A stretch of 64,000 bases of DNA from Maribacter cobaltidurans (GCF_002269385.1 NZ_CP022957.1:1917001-1981000); one strand, 5' to 3'; counted from the stretch's first letter, positions 9,004 to 17,589 are shown. Numbers and translations: made by a program. Notes: generated by a model not told the origin, from the sequence alone.

Positions 9004-9875
9004 GGCCTTCCGACAAGAAGCACCGCGCAAAATATCTCCAGGAGGCCTATTCGGTCTGCGTATCGCGTTCCTGCCGGGTAATCGGGCTTGCCCGTTCGAT
9101 GTGGTACTACCGTACCAAAAAGGACGATACGGAAGTCATCGATGCGTTATCGAGGTTGGCGGAAGAACTGCCGACCAGGGGTTTCGAGGTATATTTTAAA
9201 CGGCTTCGTCGCGAAGGCCATAAATGGAACAGGAAACGTGTACTTAGGGTCTACAGGAACATGGGTCTAAAGTTGCGCAGAAAACATAAGAAAAGACTCC
9301 CGGCAAGGGTAAAGAACCCGTTGGAGGCCCCGATCGAGCTCAACGAGGTATGGAGCATGGACTTCATGGCCGATGTACTGTCCGATGGAAGAAAGGTAAG
9401 GGTGTTCAACGTCATGGACGATTGCAACCGTGAGGCACTGGCAATGGACGTTGGCCTGAACTACCCGGCAAGAAAGGTCGTGGAGACCCTTGGGCACCTG
9501 GAAGAGGAGATAGGCCTTCCCAAAACGATACGGTGCGACAACGGTCCCGAGTTCATCTCCAAGACCTTGGCGGCATGGTGCAAAAAGAAAAGGGTCGAAC
9601 TCAGGTTCATCCAACCGGGCAAGCCCATGCAGAATGGATATATGGAACGCCTGAACAGGTTTTACAGGGAGGACGTACTCGATGCATACTGGTTCAACGA
9701 CCTGCACCAAGTAAGGGCGCTGACCCAAAAATGGAGGGAGGATTACAATACAAGGCATCCCCATTCATCCATCGGGGATATGCCGCCTAGGGAATACAAG
9801 AACCGTTTCGGGGAAGAATTCTTCCCCGAAACGGACAACATTAATGATAATTTTATGAATTTAGCGATGTCCTAA
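8994..9875 (+). CDS. IS3-family transposase OrfB (DDE integrase), made by frameshift
   Basis: The frame open from the slippery site encodes about 290 residues: an HTH_21-like segment (RKHKKRLPAR region), then an rve integrase core with the DDE triad visible as WSMDFM (first D), RCDNGPEF (second D) and GYMERLNRF (E). An ATG at 9099 is in frame, but the natural product is expected to be the OrfAB fusion. The last base of the TAA stop (9875) lies just outside the apparent right end, so the stop is completed by target DNA. The gene appears intact. Confidence 0.9.
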   Translation, partial: KVLGPSDKKHRAKYLQEAYSVCVSRSCRVIGLARSMWYYRTKKDDTEVIDALSRLAEELPTRGFEVYFKRLRREGHKWNRKRVLRVYRNMGLKLRRKHKKRLPARVKNPLEAPIELNEVWSMDFMADVLSDGRKVRVFNVMDDCNREALAMDVGLNYPARKVVETLGHLEEEIGLPKTIRCDNGPEFISKTLAAWCKKKRVELRFIQPGKPMQNGYMERLNRFYREDVLDAYWFNDLHQVRALTQKWREDYNTRHPHSSIGDMPPREYKNRFGEEFFPETDNINDNFMNLAMS

Positions 9876-10325
9876 GAAGGGGAAGGCTACAAGCCCATAA
9901 AAAGAAAAGTAGTTAGAGAAATAATTTTTCGAGGAGATTCTAAAAACTACGTTCGAAAAATTGAAGAAACAGATAATCCTAATTGGGAAAAAATTTATAG
10001 AAAATCTGAAAAATGGTTTGAAATGGGTTATGAGAAGAAGTTTCCTGGATATGGAAAATTATATAATCGCCTTTTTGATGTTTGGTATTGCGATGTTGGT
10101 TCTAAAGAAAAAAAAGACAGGCAATCTCATAAAGACACTTTTCCTGAACATTATACACCCGACAATTACGAAGCTATAACAAAAAATGAGATTAATTTTG
10201 AAAAATTAGCGAATAGTAAAGATTATAAATTATTATTTTCTGGACTTGACAACAAAAATAGAAAGAGGTGGTATTTTGGAATTAAGAAACTTGAACCTAC
10301 TGGAATTGAAATAATAAGCTTATAA
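9875..10325 (+). pseudogene. 3' part of the IS-interrupted gene
   Basis: The frame is open from 9876 to the stop at 10323-10325, about 149 residues after the IS end, beginning EGEGYKPIKRKVVREIIF. The first internal ATG is at 10023, which could give a 100-aa fragment. Joined to 8578-8687 it rebuilds one protein with an N-terminal membrane anchor and a basic, aromatic-rich soluble domain (WYCDVGSKEKKDRQSHKDTF, KLLFSGLDNKNRKRWYFGIK). The family is unknown. Confidence 0.65.
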
Positions 10326-10489
10326 AAACTTATGGCTATACCTGCTATAATTTAAAGCTGTTCTTTCTAACTCTAAACAAGATAACCATTAATACAACCC
10401 AATTTGTTCAGAACATTTCTCATAGTAAGTGTCCCCAACGTAATAATGGGTACTATGTAGTACTCAAATACCAAGAACTGAATAATTGA

Positions 10490-10990
10490 ATGAAAAAACC
10501 AATAGCAATACTTGAACCGTTATCTAAGGATTTAGAGAATTTAGGTATTGGGGAATATTTAAAATCCCGAGATTTTAAGCGTTATTGTATAAAGGCTGGA
10601 ATCGAAGAATATTGGAGAGGAGCCTATGATGAAGCGAAAAAGAATAGAAGCTTTTTCTCGGTTGGAATGGATCATGAAAAGTATGATTCTGAGGCAGCTC
10701 TAAATCTTGTCTTAAATGACCTCTATCAAAATTACAATAATCAATTTTTTTATTTTATAAGAGATTTAATATTTACTTTCTCAGAATGGACTAGCGAATC
10801 GATTGATACAAGTGAAATTATAGAAGATTTAGAGTTACTAAATTGCCCAAATGACATTTATGATGTAATTGAACGTTTAAATACTCAGGAAAAATCTGCA
10901 GTTCCAAAATCAATTATTCCTTCAACTGTTTGGAACTCGAAAAAGCTAGAGGAATGCATTGATAAAATGGACATTTCTATAAAAAAATAG
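10490..10990 (+). pseudogene. N-terminal part of a frameshifted Abi_C-type abortive infection gene
   Basis: The 166-aa frame starts at ATG 10490 and stops in an A7 run (10981-10987) followed by TAG. Removing one A would join it to the frame carrying an Abi_C-like domain downstream, making a single protein of about 278 aa. The N-terminal part is acidic and aromatic (IGEYLKSRDFKRYCIKAGIEEYWRGAYDEA) and matches no family that I recognise. The change may be a real mutation, a phase-variable tract or an assembly error. The composition is AT-rich, and it lies beside an IS and near an R-M system. Confidence 0.6.
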
Positions 10991-11327
10991 TGAATTTAAT
11001 TTAACATTGACATATGCCTATTCCTGTTTAGAGGGTTTATTCAAAGCATATATTGAAAATAATTTACCTAATAAAAAAGAAGAATACGAACTTTCCAAGT
11101 TATCAAAAATCGTAAAATCTCATTTAAAAGAGCATTTTGAGGAGAACGACGAAAAGTTTCCAGAACAAATGCTTAATCTAATCGGAACAATTACTAATGC
11201 AGTTTCTAATGCACGAAACAATTTCAGCGAGTCTCATTTTGATAAAACATCTGACAGATGGTTAGCCGAATTTGTGCGTGATTGTGTAAATTCAGTTGGT
11301 AGGCTTGTATTAAAGTTTGTAAAATAG
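10986..11327 (+). pseudogene. C-terminal part: Abi_C (HEPN-like) domain of the frameshifted gene
   Basis: The frame is open from the A7 run; the first start-like codon is TTG at 11007. It encodes TYAYSCLEGLFKAYIE at the start and ARNNFSESHF near the end, which fits the abortive-infection C-terminal domain (family motif RNxxGDAHG, i.e. R-x6-H, as in HEPN ribonucleases). Between them is the usual KLSKIVKSHLKEHF helix. Abi_C proteins are linked to phage defence and are thought to act on RNA. It may be nonfunctional because the N-terminal part is out of frame. Confidence 0.6.
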
Positions 11328-11592
11328 TAAAGTATAACAAAGTCTAAATAATGCGGACTTTAGACCCCAATTCGCGCGAGTCTTTGACTAGTAGCAATTT
11401 CATAAAGTCAAAAGCAGTAAAATATAACAATAAGTCTTAGGCCAAGAAAAAGTATTTTATCATTCTGAACGAAGTTTAGCTCAGTGAAGAATCAAATTAC
11501 CTTATAAAAGGACACTTTGTTTCTCTCAATATGACAAAATTCAAAGGTTAACGCAAGAATTTTATTGGGGCATATGAGAAAACTTATAAAAT

Positions 11593-11614
11593 ATGGGCGG
11601 ATAGCTCCGCCCAT
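11593..11614 (-). terminator. hairpin downstream of the NAD(P)-binding protein gene
   Basis: A perfect 9-bp stem (ATGGGCGGA, 11593-11601; TCCGCCCAT, 11606-11614) has a 4-nt loop, followed on the minus strand by a T-rich run. It lies 8 nt past the stop codon at 11622. The rest of 11328-11592 holds no gene, only a degenerate interspersed repeat (around 11460-11495). Confidence 0.65.
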
Positions 11615-11621
11615 TTCCATT

Positions 11622-12260
11622 TTAAAGATTGTACAAAAAAGGGCTCTTATGGATATATTGCCTATCCTCCAGTTGCGTAATTAAAAAATCGGCCAAATCT
11701 GAAGCACTTATCTTATCTCCCTTACAATTTTCCAAACTTGTTTGGACAGGGAAATGTTCTTCGGTTTGAATAATTAAAGGTAATCTGACCAAAGTCCAAT
11801 CTACCATCGTGTTCTGGTTTAAATATTCATATTCCATTTGTTTGTTCCTAGTGGTTTCAGGAAAATTATCGTACATCCATTGGGTAGCATACCTAACGCG
11901 TTCATCTTTTTGGTCAGAAGGAGTATTTACGTTTAAGCCAGTTATGGCTATATATCTGGAAAATCCATTTTTCTGAACGGATTTAATGATGTTTTTACTG
12001 GCCTGACTAAAAATAGATTTTTCTCCCCTAGGTTGACCCAAAGTACTGATTATAGCTTGACAATCTTTAGTACACCGCAGAACAGAGTTATAATCCCTGG
12101 CATCTCCTTTGAGGGTCTCAATCAGAGGATTTTTAAAGCAATGTTCTTCTGGATGTCTTAAAAGAAGTTTAAGGTGAAATCCTTGTTGAAGTAATTTGGA
12201 CACTAAATAGGTACCGGATTTTCCGGTCCCGCCGATTACGGCTACTTTATGTATTTTCAT
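11622..12260 (-). CDS. NAD(P)-binding atypical short-chain reductase (NmrA/BLVRB-like)
   Basis: The 212-aa protein starts with a Rossmann motif VAVIGGTGKSG (~6-16), followed by the pattern LKGDARDYNSV and IISTLG found in atypical extended SDR proteins of the NmrA/biliverdin reductase B type. The usual YxxxK is not evident, so it may be a redox sensor or reductase. The substrate is unknown. It is monocistronic and bounded by hairpins on both sides. Confidence 0.8.
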   Translation of the reverse strand: MKIHKVAVIGGTGKSGTYLVSKLLQQGFHLKLLLRHPEEHCFKNPLIETLKGDARDYNSVLRCTKDCQAIISTLGQPRGEKSIFSQASKNIIKSVQKNGFSRYIAITGLNVNTPSDQKDERVRYATQWMYDNFPETTRNKQMEYEYLNQNTMVDWTLVRLPLIIQTEEHFPVQTSLENCKGDKISASDLADFLITQLEDRQYIHKSPFLYNL

Positions 12261-12294
12261 TTTGTTTCTTTATAAAATTTAGCAGTAAAAAGTT

Positions 12295-12342
12295 AGCCCT
12301 GTTTAGGGCTTCTGTTTTCTTCAGTCCCCATTGGGAACTGAA
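12295..12342 (-). terminator. two adjacent hairpins upstream of the NAD(P)-binding gene
   Basis: AGCCCT (12295-12300) and AGGGCT (12305-12310) form a 6-bp stem with loop GTTT; on the minus strand it is followed by AACTTTTTA. Next to it TTCAGTCCCCA (12320-12330) pairs almost perfectly with TGGGAACTGAA (12332-12342). They may be a second terminator for the gene at 12440-12814 or part of the leader of the next gene. Confidence 0.35.
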
Positions 12343-12388
12343 AAGCATACTATTTTATAAAGAGATTTTAATACTTAAATATAAAAAA

Positions 12389-12416
12389 TAAAGGAACACA
12401 AATTTGTGTTCCTTTA
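12389..12416 (-). terminator. perfect 28-bp palindrome, terminator of the 12440-12814 gene
   Basis: TAAAGGAACACAAA (12389-12402) is followed immediately by its exact reverse complement TTTGTGTTCCTTTA (12403-12416). On the minus strand it is followed by a T-rich run (TTTTTTATATTT), consistent with an intrinsic terminator 23 nt after the stop. Confidence 0.7.
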
Positions 12417-12439
12417 GGAATTAAGTACTGTATTTAATC

Positions 12440-12814
12440 CTAAATTTTAATCGGTTGTTTATTACTAAGGTTAATATCTTCCAACATGGTGTCCGTAAAC
12501 TTGTAGTGACCCCTTGTGGTTATAATACGAAATCGATTGGATTTCATTCTGCTCAAGGTGTCCAGGAATAACCATTTTGTCTTTAACAACCTTGGTTTCT
12601 CGGATTTTAAGCTGATATCAAAAAAGTATTTTCTTCCATTTTTTATAGCTACGATATCCGGCGTAATTTTATCCTCCGCTCCCTTTCTACTATAGGATTT
12701 GGGTTTTTCATAGCCTTCCATATCGGCCTTGATATTTTCAAAACCAGTGGCTTCTAAATGATGTATCGATTTCTCTAAAAATTCTATATTTTCTGACTTG
12801 TCTAATTTTACCAT
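12440..12814 (-). CDS. hypothetical protein, possible PD-(D/E)XK-like fold
   Basis: The 124-aa cytosolic protein is rich in Lys. The centre reads TPDIVAIKNGRKYFFDISLK, which superficially recalls the PD...(D/E)xK core of nuclease-like folds, but the usual E-x-K is replaced by DISLK, so catalytic activity is doubtful. The C-terminal half (RMKSNRFRIITTRGHYKF) is basic. It has its own terminator. No function is proposed. Confidence 0.6.
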   Translation of the reverse strand: MVKLDKSENIEFLEKSIHHLEATGFENIKADMEGYEKPKSYSRKGAEDKITPDIVAIKNGRKYFFDISLKSEKPRLLKTKWLFLDTLSRMKSNRFRIITTRGHYKFTDTMLEDINLSNKQPIKI

Positions 12815-12847
12815 ACCTAGTAAGATAACAGAATAAAGGAAAAATCC

Positions 12848-12871
12848 AAAAAAAAGAGCCTGATTAACAGG
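12848..12871 (-). terminator. weak hairpin with T-tract after the putative restriction endonuclease gene
   Basis: On the minus strand a short CCTG-TTAAT-CAGG stem is followed by CTC and eight T residues, 67 nt past the stop at 12938. The stem is only 4 bp, so the call is tentative. Confidence 0.35.
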
Positions 12872-12937
12872 TTTTTAACGTAACACCATTTTTAATGGCT
12901 CAGGTTTCTTTAAGCTTTGAGAAAGGTGCTTTTTGTT

Positions 12938-13546
12938 CTAAAATAGGTTCTTGGCCAAACCCATATCCAGTAAAAATTCCAAGCGCAAAACCAGATTTAT
13001 GGGTTTTTCTGATTTGTTATTTTTGGAATGATATAAATAACCTTCCGTGCTTGGGTTTAGCTCCTTAATGTTGGTTTTACCGTGTGGAAGGCTTTCCGCT
13101 GGATAATTCTGGCTGATTATATTCTGGGTAATTCCCCTCGTTTCTAGAAAAGCGATAAGTTTTTGACGGTTTACAAAGGTTACCTTGCACGAAGTAAAAA
13201 CCTCGGGTTCATCCTCGTAAATGGAAGTGACCAAGGCATAAAAATCTGTTTTTTTGTTGGCATCGTATAACCAGCCCTGCTTTATAAAATCATTTTTATA
13301 ATAACTGAGTTCAAAGGCAAATGTGGGTAGGCTTTCATTGATGTAGTCCAGCTGTGCTTTTTCATCAACGACATGGGTCATGTGGGAGGATTTTTGTTTG
13401 AGCAAGAGATCCACCCCCTGTAGTTGTTCGTTTATATCATGAATGCGTTCAAAATGATAATTTTTTAAGTGCTTGGTGTAATATGAGTCCAATAACAAGG
13501 AAAGTCTTTGTTCTTTTTTTAGGTCCGATGTAAAGGTACTTTTCAA
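12938..13546 (-). CDS. putative type II restriction endonuclease paired with a C5 methyltransferase
   Basis: The 202-aa protein follows the cytosine methyltransferase gene by 10 nt on the same strand. It has a PD-(D/E)XK-like arrangement: GVD (Asp46) then VVDEKAQ (Asp61-Glu62-Lys63), where Asp46, Asp61 and Lys63 would be the metal-binding and catalytic residues, followed by a FAFELSYY strand. Its size and neighbour fit a type II restriction enzyme. The recognition sequence is unknown. The identification rests on context and one motif and is therefore inference. Confidence 0.65.
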   Translation of the reverse strand: MKSTFTSDLKKEQRLSLLLDSYYTKHLKNYHFERIHDINEQLQGVDLLLKQKSSHMTHVVDEKAQLDYINESLPTFAFELSYYKNDFIKQGWLYDANKKTDFYALVTSIYEDEPEVFTSCKVTFVNRQKLIAFLETRGITQNIISQNYPAESLPHGKTNIKELNPSTEGYLYHSKNNKSEKPINLVLRLEFLLDMGLAKNLF

Positions 13547-13556
13547 ACCAAGGTGC

Positions 13557-14783
13557 TTAAACGTTTATCTTTTGTGACAATACGGCACCAATCCTTTCTA
13601 TTATACCGACCACCAAGGCATTCCCCATAAAAAAGGCCCGCTTGGTATCGCTAATCCCATCTAACTGGGTGTGATTGTCCGGAAACATGTTCAATCGCTC
13701 CAACTCCATTGGAGTTAACCGGCGCAATCCTTTGGAAGTTTGCACCACATGTTTAAATCTTGATGGACTTTTACCACCTTCCCCGGTAATGATTGTTCTT
13801 GAGGCATTGTTCAAGGCATCCGGAAACACCATAGCCCCTTCACTGTAGTTATAGCTAAATCCACTTTTAGCAGTTCTGACCTCTTTTTTAGAACCTTTTA
13901 AATATTCCCACTTGGGCAGGTCTTCTTCACCGATGTAAAACTCCTTCGGGACATCCCCATTTTGAAGTATATCTTTCAAAAACGTTCTTTCCCCTTCGTA
14001 GCACGACTTAGTTTTCGCCGTAATCACTTTTCCTTCAACAAATACGCCGGTATTTTCAAAGGGTGATAGTTTTTGCCCCTTGTTGAAGTTATCCGAAAGG
14101 GAAACCAAATCTCCCTCTATAGTATATTCTCGAATAACCGAAGTGCCTTCATCAACCGGAAAGGCTTCGGCCAGGACACCATCCTGTAACATCCAATTTT
14201 TGGCATCGGACTTCCTTAATTTTTTGTAGAGCTGGGTGCTTTTGTGATAGCCCAAAAAAAAGATACGCCTCCTCCGTTGTGGCATACCATATTCCGAAGC
14301 ATTGATAACACGCCATTCCACGGCATAACCCAGTTCCTCCAAACTTTTGAGCATAATGGCAAAATCCCGACCTCTTTGACTGGAAGGTGACTTAAGTAAA
14401 CGGTCCACATTCTCTAAAAAAAGATATTTTGGAGGATGTTTTTTTTCCGATAGAATCCTGTGGATGCTCCACCAAAGCACTCCTTTTTTACCAATAAGGC
14501 CTTTGGAATTTTGTAAAGTAGTAGCCACCGAATAGTCTTGGCAAGGGAATCCCCCTACGAGTAAATCTGCATCGGGAATTTCTGAGGAGGGCACTTCTGA
14601 GATATCGTAATTACTATGATTTTCAGGACCAAATCGAGCCTCATAGACCATGGAGGCATGTTGTGTTTTGGTACTGGGTTCCCATTGATTGCTCCAGACA
14701 ACCTTATAGTTATCGGCTTGTTCCAACCCTAGGCGGAACCCTCCAACACCGGCAAAAAGTTCTATAACGGTCAGCTTTTTCAT
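13557..14783 (-). CDS. DNA (cytosine-5-)-methyltransferase of a type II R-M system
   Basis: The 408-aa protein has all the C5-MTase motifs in order: motif I VIELFAGVGGFRLGL (~6-20), catalytic motif IV GGFPCQDYS (Cys81), motif VI LENVDRLL (~123-130), motif VIII MPQRRRRIFFLGY (~168-179), a target recognition region of about 200 residues, and motif X GNALVVGI near the C-terminus. It methylates cytosine at C5 to protect host DNA from the cognate enzyme. It is upstream of the putative endonuclease; its start is 89 nt from the divergent SH3-NlpC gene. Confidence 0.95.
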   Translation of the reverse strand: MKKLTVIELFAGVGGFRLGLEQADNYKVVWSNQWEPSTKTQHASMVYEARFGPENHSNYDISEVPSSEIPDADLLVGGFPCQDYSVATTLQNSKGLIGKKGVLWWSIHRILSEKKHPPKYLFLENVDRLLKSPSSQRGRDFAIMLKSLEELGYAVEWRVINASEYGMPQRRRRIFFLGYHKSTQLYKKLRKSDAKNWMLQDGVLAEAFPVDEGTSVIREYTIEGDLVSLSDNFNKGQKLSPFENTGVFVEGKVITAKTKSCYEGERTFLKDILQNGDVPKEFYIGEEDLPKWEYLKGSKKEVRTAKSGFSYNYSEGAMVFPDALNNASRTIITGEGGKSPSRFKHVVQTSKGLRRLTPMELERLNMFPDNHTQLDGISDTKRAFFMGNALVVGIIERIGAVLSQKINV

Positions 14784-14827
14784 TGATGGCTAAGGTAGCT
14801 AAATTATATAATGAGATCCAAGAACTA

Positions 14828-14861
14828 TTTGAAGTAAAAAGGAGTAGATTCGTTATTTTTA
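14828..14861 (+). promoter_or_regulatory. candidate promoter of the SH3-NlpC/P60 gene
   Basis: TTTG at 14828-14831 and TATTTTTA at 14854-14861 are 22 nt apart. It lies inside the N-terminal extension of the longest ORF, so it supports the start at 14873. Confidence 0.5.
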
Positions 14862-14872
14862 CAAAAAAACAC

Positions 14873-16057
14873 ATGCGGTTTTCTATTTATTGTTTAGTTC
14901 TGTTTTTGATATTTGGTTGCCAACCCGAACAAAAGAAAGATGTAGAAGTTTCATCCTATATTGAAGAAATCAAAAATGAATTTGCGCCGGATAAGCGAGT
15001 GGCTCTTTTCAAGATAGAAGGAGAGCAAAACCCTAAGGGTTGGACGCTTAAAGGAGAAACTAATTTGCCGGAAGCACTCATTGCCCTTAAAGAAAAATTG
15101 GAGGAAGCCAACATTGTTTATATCGATAGTATAAAAGTACTGCCAGGTGAAAATTTGGAGGGGAAACACCATGCCGTGGTATCCATTTCTGTGGCCAATT
15201 TGCGAAGCGAACCAAAACACTCTGCTGAACTTTCTACACAGGCAACACTGGGAACCCCATTAAAAGTTTGGAAAATGGAGGGAGGCTGGTATTACATCCA
15301 AACCCCTGACAAGTATTTGGCCTGGGTAAATTCCGGTGAAATTTCATTGTTGACCGATGCGGAACTGGACGAATGGATGAACCGGGATAAAATAATTTAT
15401 ATAGATACATACGGACATGCTTTCTCCAATGTAAGGTCCCAAACCAGGGTTTCGGATCTGGTAGCGGGCAATATTTTGGAAACAACTGGAGAAGAGGGAG
15501 ATTTCTACAGGGTCAGGTTTCCTGATGGCAGGGAGGCCTATGTTCGAAAGAAAGAAGCAAAACCCTACGATACTTGGCTGGATGGCTTGGACAGAAGTCA
15601 GGAGTCGCTTGTAGAAACGTCCAAGACTCTTATGGGAGTGCCTTATCTTTGGGGTGGAACTTCTACCAAGGGCATGGATTGCAGTGGCTTCACCAAAACC
15701 GTGTATTTTTTAAACGGCATGATTATTCCGCGGGATGCTTCACAACAAGTACGTACCGGAAATGGCATAGACTCTGTCAAGAACTTTAATCAATTACAAA
15801 AAGGGGACCTACTGTTTTTTGGTAGAAAAGCTACAGATTCTACCGCGGAAAAAGTGGTCCATGTAGGAATGTGGATTGGGAACAATGAATTTATACATGC
15901 ATCGGACCGAGTACGAATTAGCAGTATGGACAAGGATGCTGAAAATTATGATGAATACAACTTAAATCGATACCTACGCACCAAACGTGTCTTGAACCAA
16001 AAGGACCAAGCTTTGATTGATTTACAACGCAACTTTACCTTTTTGAATTCAAACTAA
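14873..16057 (+). CDS. SH3 domain / C40 (NlpC/P60) peptidase lipoprotein
   Basis: From ATG 14873 the protein (394 aa) starts with a lipoprotein signal (CLVLFLIFGC, lipobox LIFGC). An upstream in-frame ATG at 14783 would place 30 non-signal residues in front and is rejected. After an N-terminal domain come two SH3-like segments (VANLRSEPKHSAEL; FSNVRSQTRVSDLV), then an NlpC/P60 domain with Cys270 (MDCSGFTKTVY), His330 (VVHVGMWIG) and His342 (FIHASDRVRI). Such enzymes cut gamma-D-Glu-diaminopimelate bonds in peptidoglycan peptides; it probably acts at the envelope in turnover or recycling. Confidence 0.92.
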   Translation: MRFSIYCLVLFLIFGCQPEQKKDVEVSSYIEEIKNEFAPDKRVALFKIEGEQNPKGWTLKGETNLPEALIALKEKLEEANIVYIDSIKVLPGENLEGKHHAVVSISVANLRSEPKHSAELSTQATLGTPLKVWKMEGGWYYIQTPDKYLAWVNSGEISLLTDAELDEWMNRDKIIYIDTYGHAFSNVRSQTRVSDLVAGNILETTGEEGDFYRVRFPDGREAYVRKKEAKPYDTWLDGLDRSQESLVETSKTLMGVPYLWGGTSTKGMDCSGFTKTVYFLNGMIIPRDASQQVRTGNGIDSVKNFNQLQKGDLLFFGRKATDSTAEKVVHVGMWIGNNEFIHASDRVRISSMDKDAENYDEYNLNRYLRTKRVLNQKDQALIDLQRNFTFLNSN

Positions 16058-16068
16058 ACAGCTGCCTC

Positions 16069-17589
16069 TTATTTACCAAAAACATGTTTTAAATGCGCAT
16101 CGTCCGGTTTACGGTTTTTGCTAAGAATACTCACCACCACATAGGTAAGCATGGACAGCAAAAAGGCCGGAATTATCTCATGAATATCCTTTAGGGCCTC
16201 ATAATTAAATCTGAACACAAAACGCCAAATGATATTGGTCAGCATTCCAATAATCATAGAGGCCAAGGCGCCCAGGTCCGTACCCCATTTTAGATAGAGT
16301 CCACCGAAAATTGCAGGGAAAAAGCTAGCTGCAAATACTGCACCCGCAAAGGCCGTTAGCTCAACAATACCGGCAATAGGGTAAAGCGTCAACAAAAACA
16401 CCATTAAGCAATAAAAGGCCATGAACCACTTGGTCCTAGGTATTATTTTGGACTCCTTCATGGGTTTGGCCACATGCCAAATATCCTTGACAAATGCAGT
16501 ACCAATAATGATGATAACAGAAGCCAAAGAGGACATTCCCGCGGCAAACAATCCGGCAACACAGATACCGCTCACCAATTTATTGTCAAACTTATCCAGC
16601 ATAAATCCGACCACTTCATCCGTATGGTTTATAAGGTAGTTGGCTTCTTCAGGCGTTGTCATGCCATGCACCAAAGCTCCTAGACCCATGACACAAACTA
16701 GGGAAACACCTAAAAAAACCGGGGTCCATATCATGGCGAACCGCATACTTTTGGAATTATTGACTGAATAGAAACGGATGAGATTTTTGGGTTCTGATAT
16801 CTGCTTCATCCCTACGGCAAGGCCGATTCCAAGGATGTATAAAAACGAAACCAATTCCCCAAAGGTCACCAACCCGGATTTGATAGGGGCACCCGCTTTG
16901 GTCAAGTGTTCCGTATTTGAGATGGTTTCAAACAAATTATCCACCCCTCCGACATACATAAAAGGAATGGCCAACATTAAAATGGCGACCCCGAACATAA
17001 TGATACCCTGTATGGCATCGGTCCATAAAACACTGTACATGCCACCCCAAATGGTATAGGCACAGGTTACAGCAATTATGGCGAAAGAACCATATTCATA
17101 AGGAATATCCAATACGGAGGTCAATACATGGGCACAGCCCTTGGCTATGCCCACCATATACCAAAGGGTTGCGAAAAGGATGATTACGGCGGAAAGTACT
17201 CTTATGGTTTGTGCCAAGGAACTTTTATATCGTAAATGAAAATAATCGGGGATGGTAAAGGATTTTAATCTAGCGGTTTGAAATCGCATTTTGGGACCTA
17301 AAAGTTGCCATGAGATAACACAGAAAAAAGTCCAAATAAAACCCATCCAAGCCCACGAGAGGCCAAATTCAAAGGACTTTCCCGCTTGTCCTATATAGGT
17401 GTTGGTACTGGCTGAAGTCGAAAAAAAAGCCAAGGAGATTACCCAGCCCGGTATTTCCCTTTTTGCCACATAAAAACCTTCAACCCCCTGAGAGGCCTTT
17501 TTCTTGAAAAACCACCCTATGTACAAACAACCACCTACATATAGCGTGGTTAAAATAAGGGTTACATAGTGTTCGAAAAAGTAGTCCAT
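16069..17589 (-). CDS. sodium:solute symporter (SSS family)
   Basis: The 506-aa protein has about 13 hydrophobic helices and SSS-family signatures: FYVAKREIPGWVISLAFFSTSAS near helix 2, CAYTIWGGMYSVLWTDAIQG (~170-190) and GLFAAGMSSLASVI. It should import an organic solute with Na+; the substrate is not visible. Its ATG overlaps by 1 nt (TGATG) the stop of a 39-aa upstream gene, so the two are coupled. Neighbours (an acyl-CoA synthetase, a PQQ dehydrogenase) suggest carboxylate or sugar metabolism but do not prove it. Confidence 0.9.
   Translation of the reverse strand: MDYFFEHYVTLILTTLYVGGCLYIGWFFKKKASQGVEGFYVAKREIPGWVISLAFFSTSASTNTYIGQAGKSFEFGLSWAWMGFIWTFFCVISWQLLGPKMRFQTARLKSFTIPDYFHLRYKSSLAQTIRVLSAVIILFATLWYMVGIAKGCAHVLTSVLDIPYEYGSFAIIAVTCAYTIWGGMYSVLWTDAIQGIIMFGVAILMLAIPFMYVGGVDNLFETISNTEHLTKAGAPIKSGLVTFGELVSFLYILGIGLAVGMKQISEPKNLIRFYSVNNSKSMRFAMIWTPVFLGVSLVCVMGLGALVHGMTTPEEANYLINHTDEVVGFMLDKFDNKLVSGICVAGLFAAGMSSLASVIIIIGTAFVKDIWHVAKPMKESKIIPRTKWFMAFYCLMVFLLTLYPIAGIVELTAFAGAVFAASFFPAIFGGLYLKWGTDLGALASMIIGMLTNIIWRFVFRFNYEALKDIHEIIPAFLLSMLTYVVVSILSKNRKPDDAHLKHVFGK

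Larger units (their letters stand above)
8688..9874 (+). mobile_element. IS3-family insertion sequence (IS407-like transposase)
   Basis: The element is about 1187 bp and ends in short imperfect terminal inverted repeats (TAGGACA at 8688-8694; TGTCCTA at 9868-9874, with some further similarity inward). It encodes OrfA and OrfB joined by a -1 frameshift. Flanking triplets are AAA (left) and AGA (right), an imperfect candidate target duplication. The base composition is clearly more GC-rich than the AT-rich neighbours, consistent with recent arrival. It interrupts a host gene in the same orientation. Confidence 0.85.

Noticed and set aside
9267..9764. 165-aa antisense ORF inside the transposase
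   Set aside because: It is the shadow of OrfB, which has complete integrase motifs; the antisense product has none.
8688..9878. 4-bp target duplication, as usual for IS407-group elements
   Set aside because: AAAA against AGAA do not match, and a 4-nt removal would not restore the interrupted frame, while 3 nt does.
11430..11500. Small RNA or terminator after the Abi_C gene
   Set aside because: The weak inverted repeat looks like a decayed interspersed element, with no promoter and no T-tract.
14783..14872. N-terminal extension of the SH3-NlpC gene
   Set aside because: The lipoprotein signal starts at 14873, and a promoter-like sequence lies inside the extension.
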